DNA of 33,899 bases from positions 1 through 33,899 of the forward strand of contig CAMAXZ010000045.1 in assembly GCA_945862325.1 (NCBI GenBank), written 5' to 3'. Shown here piece by piece: positions 19,197 through 27,205 of the stretch; position 1 is the first letter of the stretch; every line of letters begins with the position of its first letter. The notes under the pieces were generated by a model that searched no databases, had not been told where the DNA came from, and saw nothing but the letters and a program-made list of their open reading frames with translations. The position numbers and the translations under genes are program-made. This stretch comes from Klebsiella pneumoniae. GTDB taxonomy: Bacteria > Myxococcota_A > UBA796 > SXON01.

Positions 19197-19644
19197 CGCA
19201 CACGATCTCGCCGTCGAGGGAGATGCGTTCGCCGTCCCCCACGCCGCTGAGCGTGACCGCCACGCGGTTCACCTCGTTCACCGCGACGAAGTCAGTGACC
19301 GTGACCGTCCCGTGGTCACGCGGCCAGACGTCGCCGTGGTACCCGATGCCCGGGCGGAGGTCCGCGACGCGGTACTCCGCGCCCTCGTCCGGCGGCTCGC
19401 CCCCGTACCCGCCGAGGGTCATCTCGACCCGGAACGTTGGTCCCTTGATGTCGTCGAACAGGGTGCGCGCCATCGACACCCACACGCTCTCGGCGTCGCC
19501 GCGGCACTCGACCACGATCCCGTCGTGCTCGAGGTCGGTGAAGGTCTCGGCGTCGTCGTCGACCGTGAAGGTGACGGCCGAGCCGGTACGCGTGCCGCAG
19601 GCGGTCAGCGCGAACAGGCCAGCCGCGAGGGAGAGGGGTCGCAC
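19189..19644 (-). CDS. Small predicted lipoprotein of unknown function
   Basis: A 151-aa protein with signal peptide MRPLSLAAGLFALTAC, giving lipidated Cys16. The mature part is beta-rich (SAVTFTVDDDAETFTDLE, IVVECRGDAESVWVSM, VTVTDFVAVNEVNRVAVTL) and contains two further cysteines (Cys48 and one in the C-terminal EIVCVR) that could form a disulfide. I do not recognise a family. It begins 9 nt after the DUF2330 gene with a GTG start; an in-frame TAG just upstream excludes other common start codons. The Shine-Dalgarno (GAGG) is only 2 nt from the GTG. It is probably the last gene of the unit that begins with the MopE lipoprotein. Confidence 0.75.
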   Translation of the reverse strand: MRPLSLAAGLFALTACGTRTGSAVTFTVDDDAETFTDLEHDGIVVECRGDAESVWVSMARTLFDDIKGPTFRVEMTLGGYGGEPPDEGAEYRVADLRPGIGYHGDVWPRDHGTVTVTDFVAVNEVNRVAVTLSGVGDGERISLDGEIVCVR

Positions 19645-19653
19645 CTCCTCAGT

Positions 19654-20994
19654 CTACTTCCAGTCCCAGAAGCCGTCGTCCTTCTTCGGCGCCACGTACG
19701 GCGCGGCGCGCTTCGGCACCTTCGCGCGGATGCCCGAGGCGCTCCACCCGGTGAGGGACGCGAGCGTCTGAACCTCCTGCTCCTGGCGCGTGGCGAGGGC
19801 CTGTTCGTAGCTGCGGCCGGCCGCGCACGACGTGTCGCCCACGAACGGGTGCCGGATGACGTACCGCGCCTGGTAGGTCGAGCTGTCCGGGGTCTCCTGG
19901 AACACGAGGTCTTCCGGGAAGTGTTCGAGGTCGTAGCGAACGTGGAGGCGCGTCAGGTACGCCGCGTTGCTCGTCTTTCCGCTGTTCTGGCCGACCCACG
20001 AGGCGCCGAGCGCGGCGAGCGTGTCGGGCGGGACCGGGTCGGACGAGCACGGGTCGCACATGACCGACAGCGGCCACGCGTGCTCGGTGAACACCGCCTT
20101 CATCCCGTAGCTGTCGACCTGCCGACGAAACATGTCCTTGTAGAACGCGCCGAACTCGGTCTGTGCGAGCTCGGGGAGCTCGCTGCCGGTCGGCAGGCGC
20201 GCGTTGCGGTAGTTGGTCGTCTCCACCCGTCCGCGCGGGGTGAGGGTGTACACGAGGAGGTCCTGCGGGCCCTGCGCGTTCACCATCCCGAGGCGAATCG
20301 GCAGCATGAACTTGGGGGAGGAATACCGGACCTGCAGGGGGCGCAGGAACGGCTGGGCCATGCGACGCTGTTCGCCGAGGTTGACCTTCGCGACGAAGAA
20401 CCGCATGTTCTGTCGGATGTAGCTGTTCAGGATCGGGCCGGCGCCTTCCGGGATCCGGTACTCGTTGATGCGGAGCCAGGCCTCGAGCCCCGAGCTGTGC
20501 TCGGCCGAGAGGATCTGGATGTCGTACTCGCCGACGGTGTACGAATCGAGCACGCGCACGCCGAGCGCGTCGTCCCTCGTAGGGGCCGCGCTCTCGGCCA
20601 TCGTGGCCGACACGCCGCGCCCGGCGCTCTCCATGGATCGGAGCTCGGACCCGGCGCGCGGGTCCGGGCACGGGTCCGGGTCGTGGTACTCGACGAGCCG
20701 GGGCGCCGAGTACGCGTCCACACGGTCGATCCACGCCTTGTCCGCCACCGCCACCTGCGAGCGCGTGACCGCGACCGGCACCGGGATGACGATGGCGAAC
20801 GCGGACAGGCTGCCCTTGTAGTCGTTCGCCATGGTCATGACCGTCTCGTCGCCGTTTCGGGCGAGCACCACCTGTGAGGCCTCGTTGAACAGGCTCGCGT
20901 CGGCTTGGGCGACGTAGAACCCACAGAACGCGAGGGCGGCGGACGGGACGGCGAGGGCGGTCGACGCGACCGCGACGATACGAAACAGCTTCAC
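19654..20994 (-). CDS. DUF2330 exported protein
   Basis: A 446-aa secreted protein with signal peptide VKLFRIVAVASTALAVPSAALA; the mature chain starts FCGFYVAQADASLFNEAS. That opening and the following QVVLARNGDETVMTMANDY and FAIVIPVPV strands are typical of DUF2330, a family of unknown function. The middle has CPDP and a later LRINEYRIPEGAG segment; the C-terminal half includes FVAKVNLGEQRRMAQPFLRP. The GTG start is supported by GGAGG at 5 nt and by a GTGA overlap with the RnfD-like gene. An ATG ten codons upstream would give a poorer signal peptide. DUF2330 genes are often next to RnfD-like genes, so the pair is probably functional, perhaps as an envelope redox or maturation unit. Confidence 0.85.
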   Translation of the reverse strand: MKLFRIVAVASTALAVPSAALAFCGFYVAQADASLFNEASQVVLARNGDETVMTMANDYKGSLSAFAIVIPVPVAVTRSQVAVADKAWIDRVDAYSAPRLVEYHDPDPCPDPRAGSELRSMESAGRGVSATMAESAAPTRDDALGVRVLDSYTVGEYDIQILSAEHSSGLEAWLRINEYRIPEGAGPILNSYIRQNMRFFVAKVNLGEQRRMAQPFLRPLQVRYSSPKFMLPIRLGMVNAQGPQDLLVYTLTPRGRVETTNYRNARLPTGSELPELAQTEFGAFYKDMFRRQVDSYGMKAVFTEHAWPLSVMCDPCSSDPVPPDTLAALGASWVGQNSGKTSNAAYLTRLHVRYDLEHFPEDLVFQETPDSSTYQARYVIRHPFVGDTSCAAGRSYEQALATRQEQEVQTLASLTGWSASGIRAKVPKRAAPYVAPKKDDGFWDWK

Positions 20995-21794
20995 GCGAGC
21001 CTCCAGACGGGGGAAGTCGGCCATTGGTACCGACGCCCGCGGAGCGCGGCGTCGATCAGGGGGGTGAACGCGGACATCACCACGAGCGACCAGAGCAGGC
21101 CATTCGTGCGGAACATCCGAAACTGCACGTACCAGGCACCGAACGCGACGAGCGCGGCGAACAGGATCCGGCCGGCCCGGGTGTCCGGGGTCGTGCGCGG
21201 ATCGGAGATCATGAAGAAGCCGAACAGCAGCAGCGCGCCGGACTCGAGCCGGTGCAGGGGGATCGTCATCGGCTCGCCGAGCCACGCGGACCGCCCGAAC
21301 AGCAGCGCGCTGTAGAACAGGAAGAACGCGTACGTGACGTCGCTCCGTTCGGCCCGATACACCACGAGCCCGCCGATACAACCGAAGAGGAACGCCAGGA
21401 AGGCCGTGTTGCCCCACTGCCCCGGGCTCACCCACCCCGCGTCGGCGGCGATCACGGCGACGAGGGCGAGGTTCGTGGGGTTGAACAGGTGTTTGCCGTT
21501 CCAGCGCACGACGAACTTGCTGCCGACGGCGATCACGGCGGCGGCGGCGGCGACCCAGAGCGCGTTGGTGCGCAAGAGGAGGCACAACGACAAGGACGAG
21601 ATCAGCGCGCTCTTTGGGTCGTACGGCGCGCCCTGAGCGCGGTTGCCGACCCACTGGGTGAGCTGCGCGACCAGGAGGATGGTGCCGGCGTTGGCGGCGG
21701 CGATCGAGAAGTCGAGCCCCCCGACGCCGTAGGCCAGGAGCCCGGACAGCATGGCGATCTGCCAGTAGCGTGGGTCGGCAGGTAGGAATCGCAC
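20991..21794 (-). CDS. RnfD/NqrB-like integral membrane protein
   Basis: A 267-aa protein with about eight to ten membrane helices, similar to the NQR2/RnfD/RnfE family of redox-driven ion pump subunits. Family-like stretches are SALISSLSLCLLLRTN (62-77), KHLFNPTNLALV (101-112) and FGFFMISDPRTTP (191-203). In true RnfD and NqrB a conserved Thr in an SGAT motif is covalently flavinylated; here the corresponding place appears to read SGAL (185-188), so covalent FMN is unlikely. No other rnf or nqr subunits are nearby. It starts with GTG, with GAGG 5 nt upstream, and overlaps the DUF2330 gene by 4 nt. It may be a quinone- or flavin-associated relative, or a repurposed carrier; the function is unknown. 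Confidence 0.82.
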   Translation of the reverse strand: MRFLPADPRYWQIAMLSGLLAYGVGGLDFSIAAANAGTILLVAQLTQWVGNRAQGAPYDPKSALISSLSLCLLLRTNALWVAAAAAVIAVGSKFVVRWNGKHLFNPTNLALVAVIAADAGWVSPGQWGNTAFLAFLFGCIGGLVVYRAERSDVTYAFFLFYSALLFGRSAWLGEPMTIPLHRLESGALLLFGFFMISDPRTTPDTRAGRILFAALVAFGAWYVQFRMFRTNGLLWSLVVMSAFTPLIDAALRGRRYQWPTSPVWRLA

Positions 21795-21838
21795 GGTGAC
21801 CTCGGTTCACGGCCGGAACGTGCCGTGACCGTCGCAGC

Positions 21839-22888
21839 TTACAGGAGGCGCGCGCGCACCCAGTCGCCGAGCGCCGCGACACCGTCCTCCTGGCCGGGCG
21901 CGAGCCGACCCGGGCGGTACATCCTCGACCGGACGCCCCGCGCCACCCGCTCGATCACCGCGTCGTCTTCGGCCTCCACGGTGTACAGGTCCGCGCCGGC
22001 GCCGCGCTGCATGCCGTCGGGGTCCCACGCGTAGAATCGATACACGACGCGACACGTCTCATGTGTCACCGGTTGAACCGCGTTCAGGCTTACGCCCCAC
22101 GGGTAGACGTTGAGCGCCGTGCACGGGTGGATCCATAGGTAATACCCGGCGATCGGCTCGTCGGGCGCCGCCCGGTCCGGGTGGTCCGGCGGCAGCGGGA
22201 CGGTCGGCTCTCCCCGTGCGCCGAGGCCCACCTGCACGGTGCCCCACGGCGTCGACCGCGTCCGGTAGCGCGCGAGGTCCAAGGTTCGCGCGAGCCCGGG
22301 GTGCACGAACGGGATGTGGAGGCCCTCGCCGTAGTTCTCCGCCCAGGTCAAGAAATGGGCGCGGACCTCGAACACCCGCTCGCCGACCCGCCGCGCCCGG
22401 TCGAGCGGCAGACCCGTGAGGCGTGCCCGCACCTCGGCGATGGCGGTGTCCGGCCCCGCCGCCAGGCGGACGAACACCATCGGGCCGAGCGCCTCGGCCG
22501 CGATCGGACGCAGGTGGTCCTGGTCCTCGATGTCCGGGAAGCCGGGGCTACCCAGACAGGTCCCGCGAAGGTCGAAGCGCCGTCCGTGGTACCCGCAGCG
22601 CAGGGCTCGCGCGGGCCCGTCGGCGGTGGCGAGCAGGTTCGCCCGGTGTGTGCACACATTGGGCAGGGCGTGCAGCCCCCCCTCCCGTACGAGCAGGACC
22701 GGCTCGTCCAGCGCTCCCGGAAGCAGCGTTCGCGGGGCCACGTGCCCCTCGGGCACCTCGTCGCCGTCGGCGAGGTAATGCCACGCGGGGACCGCGACCC
22801 GCTCGAGCAGGTGGGCCCACAGGTCGGGCCCGAGGAGCGAGGGCTCGAGCGCGCGGGTCACCCGTGCGCGCTCGGTGCCCGTGCGCAC
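21839..22888 (-). CDS. Rieske non-heme iron oxygenase, alpha-subunit type
   Basis: A 349-aa protein with the two-part plan of ring-hydroxylating oxygenases. The Rieske [2Fe-2S] ligands are Cys79/His81 (NVCTHRAN) and Cys98/His101 (RCGYHGRRFD); the family usually has CPHR where this has CTHR. The catalytic domain has the ferrous-iron motif ENYGEGLHIPFVHPG with His191 and His196 and the conserved Asn185/Glu188. A late acidic site, EAEDDAVIERV, can supply the third iron ligand. No reductase or ferredoxin gene is adjacent; electrons would come from elsewhere. It has no signal peptide. The GTG start is 4 nt after the MopE gene stop; a GTG nine codons later is an alternative. Substrate unknown. Its place between a MopE lipoprotein and an RnfD-like gene is unusual. 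Confidence 0.9.
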   Translation of the reverse strand: MRTGTERARVTRALEPSLLGPDLWAHLLERVAVPAWHYLADGDEVPEGHVAPRTLLPGALDEPVLLVREGGLHALPNVCTHRANLLATADGPARALRCGYHGRRFDLRGTCLGSPGFPDIEDQDHLRPIAAEALGPMVFVRLAAGPDTAIAEVRARLTGLPLDRARRVGERVFEVRAHFLTWAENYGEGLHIPFVHPGLARTLDLARYRTRSTPWGTVQVGLGARGEPTVPLPPDHPDRAAPDEPIAGYYLWIHPCTALNVYPWGVSLNAVQPVTHETCRVVYRFYAWDPDGMQRGAGADLYTVEAEDDAVIERVARGVRSRMYRPGRLAPGQEDGVAALGDWVRARLL

Positions 22889-22892
22889 ACGC

Positions 22893-25800
22893 TCACAGCG
22901 ACCAGAGGCTGCCCGGACCGCCGAAGGCGCCCATGTTGTTGCGCGTGCCGTCGGCGTCGTTGAACGACGTGCTCGGGTCGCCCGCGTTGATCGAGGCGCT
23001 CGTGCTGCGGAGCGAGAAGTCGTCGTTGTAGGCGTTTCCGTCGCAGCCGACCGACGTGAAGTTGCTGCCGCTCGAGATCGCGCCGGTGCCCGCCGACAAC
23101 GTGCCGCCGTACCCGGAGCCCGGGTTGTTGTACACGTTGTTGTAGGACTGGGTGCCGGAGCCGCCCGCGCCGTAGATCGCGTACACCGACGTGGAGGCCT
23201 GCACGACGCTGTTGTACAGGTTGAACGTGGTGGACGTGCTGACGTACGCCGCGGCGCCGCGGGCGGTGCCGGAGGTCGACGAGGTGTTGTTGAAGAACGC
23301 GGTGTTGGTGTACGACGCGGTGCCGGACGTCTCGGTGTAGAGCGCGCCGCCGTCGGTGGAGGCCGCGTTGCAGGCGAAGGCCGCGTTCGTGAACGCGGCG
23401 CTGGCGCCGGACAGGTTCACGCCGCCGCCGTCGGTGGCGTCGTTCTCGGACACCATGCCGGACTCGAAGGAGAAGCTCGAGGAGTCCTCCGCGAACATGC
23501 CGCCGCCCTGGTCCGCGTAGTTGCCTTCGATCATCGTCGTCTCGAAGGTGGCGTTGCTGTTGCGGAGGCAGACACCGCCGCCGTAGCTGTAGAGCCAGTA
23601 CTGCGTGTACGACCCGATCGTGGCCTGCTCGAAGTCGGGCAGGATGTTGTCGCGGACGATGGTGTCGTAGAAGTACGGGTCGTCGCCGTTCACGTACACG
23701 CCGCCGCCGCAGTACTCGAACGTGGTGACCGTGCAGGTGTTGCGGCCGCTGTGCGACGACGAGGAGTCCGCGCAGGTGGTCGTCGTGGTGCTGCTGGTGT
23801 ACTTGCCGGTGCCGCCGGTGAGGCTCAAGCCGTGGATGGTCGGCGAAGCGCCCGAGCCGGAGTCGATGACCATCGCCGCGCCGCACGCGGTCGGGTTGGA
23901 CGACGAGCAGGTGGAGAGGTTCGCGTCGACGATCGTGGTGTCGGCGCCCTCGATGCCCCACAGGTCAATGCTCTTGCCGTCGAGGTCGAGCTGCTCGTTG
24001 TAGGTGCCGGGGTAGACCAGCACGCACTCGTCGGCCGCGTCGATCGCGTCCTGGATGGCGAAGTACGGGTTGGCGAGGGAGCCGGTGCCGGACGACGACC
24101 CGAGGGAGATGTCCGCCACGCGCGGCTCGCCGGAGTCGCTGTCGTTGCAGTCGTACCAGTTGTCGATGTAGCCGGTGGGCATCGAGCACTCGCTGGTGGT
24201 GCTCGAGGGGTCGCCGAAGCCGTCGCTGTCGGAGTCGGCGTAGTAGGTCGTGCCGTCCGAGGGGTTGTCGTCCACCGTGCCGTCGCAGTCGTTGTCGAGG
24301 CTGTCGCAGATCTCGGTGGCGCCCGGGTAGCTGATGGCGGAGGTGTCGAGGCAGTCCGTGTTGTCGAGGACGTAGCCGGACGGGGCGGCGCACGAGACGT
24401 CGGACACCGAGGGGTTGCCGTAGCCGTCGAGGTCGCGATCCTGGTACCAGGTGACGGCGTCGGCCGCGGCGTCTTCGTCGATCGTGCCGTCGCAGTCGTC
24501 GTCGATGCTGTTGCAGAACTCGGTGGCCGCGGGGTTCGTCAGCGCGCGGGCGTCGTCGCAGTCGGTGCTGTCGGCGACGTAGCCGGACGGCTGGTAGCAC
24601 TCGATGTCGGTGACGCGGACGTTGCCGAAGGTGTCGGCGTCGAGGTCCTGGTACCAGGTGAGCGCGTCGACCGAGGTGTCCTCGTCGACCGTGCCGTCGC
24701 AGTCGTCGTCGTAGGTGTTGCAGTACTCGGTGGCGCCCGGGTAGCTCTCGGCGCGCGCGTCGTCGCAGTCGGTGTTGTCGGTGACGTAGCCGGACGGCTG
24801 GTAGCACTCGACGTCGCTCACGGCCGGGTTGCCGTAGCGGTCGTTGTCGGCGTCGGCGTACCAGGTCGTGGCGTCGACCGCGGTATCTTCGTCGACCGAG
24901 CCGTCGCAGTTGTTGTCGAGGGTGTCGCAGTACTCGGTGGCGCCGGGGTACGCGCGGTTCGAGCCGTCGTTGCAGTCGGTGTTGTCGGCGACGTACCCGG
25001 ACGGCTGGTAGCACGCGACGTCCGAGACGCTGGCGTTGCCGTAGAGGTCGGAGTCGGCGTCGATGTACCAGGTGCTGGCGTCGACCGCGGCGTCCTCGTC
25101 GACCGAGCCGTTGCAGTTGTCGTCGAAGGTGTTGCAGTACTCGGTGGCGGCCGGGTTCGACAGCGTGCGGGCGTCGTCACAGTCGGTGTTGTCGGCGACG
25201 TACCCGGACGGCTGGTAGCAAGCGACCTCGGAGATCGCCGGGTTGCCGTACGTGTCGGTGTCGGCGTCGATGTACCAGGTGCTGGCGTCGGCCGCGGTGT
25301 TCTCGTCGATCTCCGCGTCGCAGTCGTCGTCGATCGTGTTGCAGAGCTCGGTGGCGCCGGGGTTGACCGCGGTGCGGGAGTCGTCACAGTCGGTGTTGTC
25401 CGCGACGTAGCCGGTGGGCGGGGCGCAGGCGTCGATCAGCACGGCCGGATCGCCGAAGTTGTCCCCGTCGATGTCCGCGAAGTAGGTGGTCTGCACGTCT
25501 TCGTCGACCACGGCGTCGCAGTCGTTGTCGATCTCGTCGCAGATCTCGACGTTGCCCGGGAAGCTGCGGCCGTTGCTGTCGTCGCAGTCGGTGTTGTCGA
25601 GCACGGTGCCGGTCGGCTGCTCGCACTCGTCGGAGAAGGTGTTCGGGTCGCCGAAGGTGTCGGCGTCGGCGTCGGCGAAGTACCGAGTGGTCACGCCGTT
25701 GTCGACGACGGTGTCGCAGTCGTTGTCGATCTCGTCGCAGATCTCGGCGTTGCCCGGGAACGCCTGGTCCTGCGCGTCGTCACAGTCCGTGCCGTTCTCG

Positions 25801-26153
25801 ATGTAGCCCTCGGGCGCCTCGCACGCGACGGTGGCCTGGTCGGGGTTGCCGAAGCCGTCCTGGTCGAAGTCCTGGTAGAAGGTGGTGGTCACCCCTTCGT
25901 CGATCTCGCCGTCGCAGTCCTGGTCGCGGCCGTCGCACGCTTCGGTCGCGCCCGGGTAGACCTCGGCGTTGCCGTCGTCGCAGTCGCCCTCGGACGGCCG
26001 GAACCCGTCGCCGTCTTCGTCGCAGGCGGAGGGATCTTCGTCGCACAGGTTCGGCAGGCCTTCGTCGGTCCCGGTGACGTCCTCTTTGTCGGTGCCGGTC
26101 TTGCACGCGACGAGGAACTGCATGGCGAGGAAGGCGAGGAGGGTCGTGGACAT
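22893..26153 (-). CDS. Large lipoprotein with ten MopE-type metal-binding repeats and a beta-helix domain
   Basis: A 1086-aa surface or periplasmic lipoprotein: MSTTLLAFLAMQFLVAC gives lipidated Cys17. Residues about 38-680 hold ten units of 64-69 residues of the putative metal-binding motif known from MopE-like proteins. Each has a DxDxDxYGNP start, a C-x-P-SGYV, a TDCDDA, a YPGATEYC and a DNDCDGxVDED acidic loop that could bind Ca2+ or Cu. From about 681 to 1050 there is a right-handed beta-helix with short glycine- and asparagine-rich turns, similar to polymorphic outer-membrane proteins. The C-terminus is NNMGAFGGPGSLWSL. The ATG has GGAGA 8 nt upstream and a candidate promoter further up. 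A binding or adhesion role is likely; no enzyme site was seen. Confidence 0.88.
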   Translation of the reverse strand: MSTTLLAFLAMQFLVACKTGTDKEDVTGTDEGLPNLCDEDPSACDEDGDGFRPSEGDCDDGNAEVYPGATEACDGRDQDCDGEIDEGVTTTFYQDFDQDGFGNPDQATVACEAPEGYIENGTDCDDAQDQAFPGNAEICDEIDNDCDTVVDNGVTTRYFADADADTFGDPNTFSDECEQPTGTVLDNTDCDDSNGRSFPGNVEICDEIDNDCDAVVDEDVQTTYFADIDGDNFGDPAVLIDACAPPTGYVADNTDCDDSRTAVNPGATELCNTIDDDCDAEIDENTAADASTWYIDADTDTYGNPAISEVACYQPSGYVADNTDCDDARTLSNPAATEYCNTFDDNCNGSVDEDAAVDASTWYIDADSDLYGNASVSDVACYQPSGYVADNTDCNDGSNRAYPGATEYCDTLDNNCDGSVDEDTAVDATTWYADADNDRYGNPAVSDVECYQPSGYVTDNTDCDDARAESYPGATEYCNTYDDDCDGTVDEDTSVDALTWYQDLDADTFGNVRVTDIECYQPSGYVADSTDCDDARALTNPAATEFCNSIDDDCDGTIDEDAAADAVTWYQDRDLDGYGNPSVSDVSCAAPSGYVLDNTDCLDTSAISYPGATEICDSLDNDCDGTVDDNPSDGTTYYADSDSDGFGDPSSTTSECSMPTGYIDNWYDCNDSDSGEPRVADISLGSSSGTGSLANPYFAIQDAIDAADECVLVYPGTYNEQLDLDGKSIDLWGIEGADTTIVDANLSTCSSSNPTACGAAMVIDSGSGASPTIHGLSLTGGTGKYTSSTTTTTCADSSSSHSGRNTCTVTTFEYCGGGVYVNGDDPYFYDTIVRDNILPDFEQATIGSYTQYWLYSYGGGVCLRNSNATFETTMIEGNYADQGGGMFAEDSSSFSFESGMVSENDATDGGGVNLSGASAAFTNAAFACNAASTDGGALYTETSGTASYTNTAFFNNTSSTSGTARGAAAYVSTSTTFNLYNSVVQASTSVYAIYGAGGSGTQSYNNVYNNPGSGYGGTLSAGTGAISSGSNFTSVGCDGNAYNDDFSLRSTSASINAGDPSTSFNDADGTRNNMGAFGGPGSLWSL
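24441..25268 (-). repeat. Four exact-length 207-nt tandem repeats inside the MopE lipoprotein gene
   Basis: Units 5 to 8 of the protein repeat each occupy 207 nt (69 codons). The same CYQPSG-coding string recurs with a spacing of exactly 207 nt at 24585, 24792, 24999 and 25206 (plus-strand coordinates). The neighbouring units 1-4 and 9-10 are more diverged and vary in length. The constant length suggests a more recent expansion of this central part, and copy number could vary between strains. Confidence 0.8.
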
Positions 26154-26187
26154 GGGGTGGCTCTCCGCGAGGATGTGCGAGGCGCTG

Positions 26188-26217
26188 AGAGTACCTCGGG
26201 TGGTCGCGGATTGTAAA
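26188..26217 (-). promoter_or_regulatory. Candidate promoter for the MopE-Rieske-RnfD-like-DUF2330 unit
   Basis: On the minus strand, TTTACA (26212-26217, 5/6 to the sigma-70 -35) is followed after 18 nt by TACTCT (26188-26193, weak -10, with the key T, A and T present). A start near 26181 would leave a leader of about 28 nt before the MopE ATG with its GGAGA. This 127-nt gap is the largest in the window and is locally AT-richer than its surroundings, which supports a promoter here. Confidence 0.45.
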
Positions 26218-26280
26218 GAGCGTGTGTGGGGAAACGCGTAGGAACGCGCCGGCGTCGCGCCGGATCGCTCGATGGGCACG

Positions 26281-27174
26281 TCATCGTGAGCGAATTGCGC
26301 CGTATCGGAGGCCGCGGTCGGACACCCTCCACGCGTGCCGGCGCGCGTGTTCGAGCACCCGGAGCAGGATGACCGCGCCCGCGAGGAGGGTGTCCGCGCG
26401 CTCCGGGCTGACCGCCACCAGGACCCGCCGCTGGTCCGGCGTGGCCTGCGCGAGCGCGTCGATCCACCGCCGCAGCGCCGCCGAGGTGAGCGTCGACCCG
26501 TGGACCCGCTCCGGGGTGTACCGGTCGAGCCCGAGCTCCATCGCGGCGAGCGTCGTGGCGGTACCGGCGACCGCCACCGCGCTCCGGGGCACGTTCGGCA
26601 GGGCGACCGCCCCGATCGCGGCGTCGACGTGCGCTCGGAGGCGCGACAGGGCGGCGAGCTCGACCACGCCGTAGCCGAGGAACTGCTCGGTCAGCCGCAC
26701 GGTGCCGATCTCGAGCGACACCCGACTCTGCAACGTCTCGCCTTCGCCGAGGATCAGCTCGGTCGAGCCGCCCCCGGGGTCGCACAACATCGCCGGCCCT
26801 TTCGGCAGCTCGAGCGCGTCCAGACCCCCGAGCCACGTCAGGCGCGCCTCCTCCTCGCCGGAGATGACGTCCACCCGCAACCCGCTCTGCGCGCGCACCG
26901 TCGCGTAGAAGGACCCCGCGTTCAACGCGCGCCGCGACGCGCTCGTGGCGACCACGCGCACGCGATCCGCGGGGACGCCGAGCCGTGCCGCCGTGGCCGC
27001 GTAGGCGCGCAGCACGGTCAGCGCGGCCTCCATGCGGTCCGAGCGGAACAGGCCCTTCTCGCCGAGGCCTTTGCCCAACCCGACGACGTGCGCCTCGTCG
27101 TGGACGACGGCCCCGGCGTCGTCCGTGACGAGGAGGAGGAGCGAGTTCGATCCGATGTCGATGGCGGCCTTCAT
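26281..27174 (-). CDS. ppx: Ppx/GppA-type exopolyphosphatase
   Basis: A 297-aa phosphatase of the short Ppx/GppA family, actin-like ASKHA fold. Phosphate-binding loop 1 is AAIDIGSNSLLLL (3-15) and loop 2 is CDPGGGSTELILG (about 131-143). VVATSASRRALNAG and ISGEEEARLTWLGG are typical intervening motifs; VAVAGTATTLAAMELG carries the adenosine-region motif. The family hydrolyses inorganic polyphosphate or the pentaphosphate guanosine alarmone. The C-terminal helical domains of long Ppx enzymes are missing, as is normal for the short form. It lies 31 nt after tolB on the same strand, at the place where pal usually follows tolB, so it may share the tol transcript. The next gene has its own candidate promoter. 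Confidence 0.93.
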   Translation of the reverse strand: MKAAIDIGSNSLLLLVTDDAGAVVHDEAHVVGLGKGLGEKGLFRSDRMEAALTVLRAYAATAARLGVPADRVRVVATSASRRALNAGSFYATVRAQSGLRVDVISGEEEARLTWLGGLDALELPKGPAMLCDPGGGSTELILGEGETLQSRVSLEIGTVRLTEQFLGYGVVELAALSRLRAHVDAAIGAVALPNVPRSAVAVAGTATTLAAMELGLDRYTPERVHGSTLTSAALRRWIDALAQATPDQRRVLVAVSPERADTLLAGAVILLRVLEHARRHAWRVSDRGLRYGAIRSR

Positions 27175-27205
27175 CCTGGCCGCCTATCCATCGCGGGTCC
27201 GGGGG

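Noticed and set aside
22875..26216. A 1113-codon plus-strand frame, Val/Arg/Gly-rich with apparent repeats
   Set aside because: The repeats are the reverse complement of the MopE units; composition is not protein-like and the sense strand gives a clear lipoprotein.
26249..26263. CCGGCG/CGCCGG hairpin with a 3-nt loop after ppx, as a terminator
   Set aside because: A perfect 6-bp stem, but no T tract follows, and similar GC-rich stems are expected by chance at this base composition.
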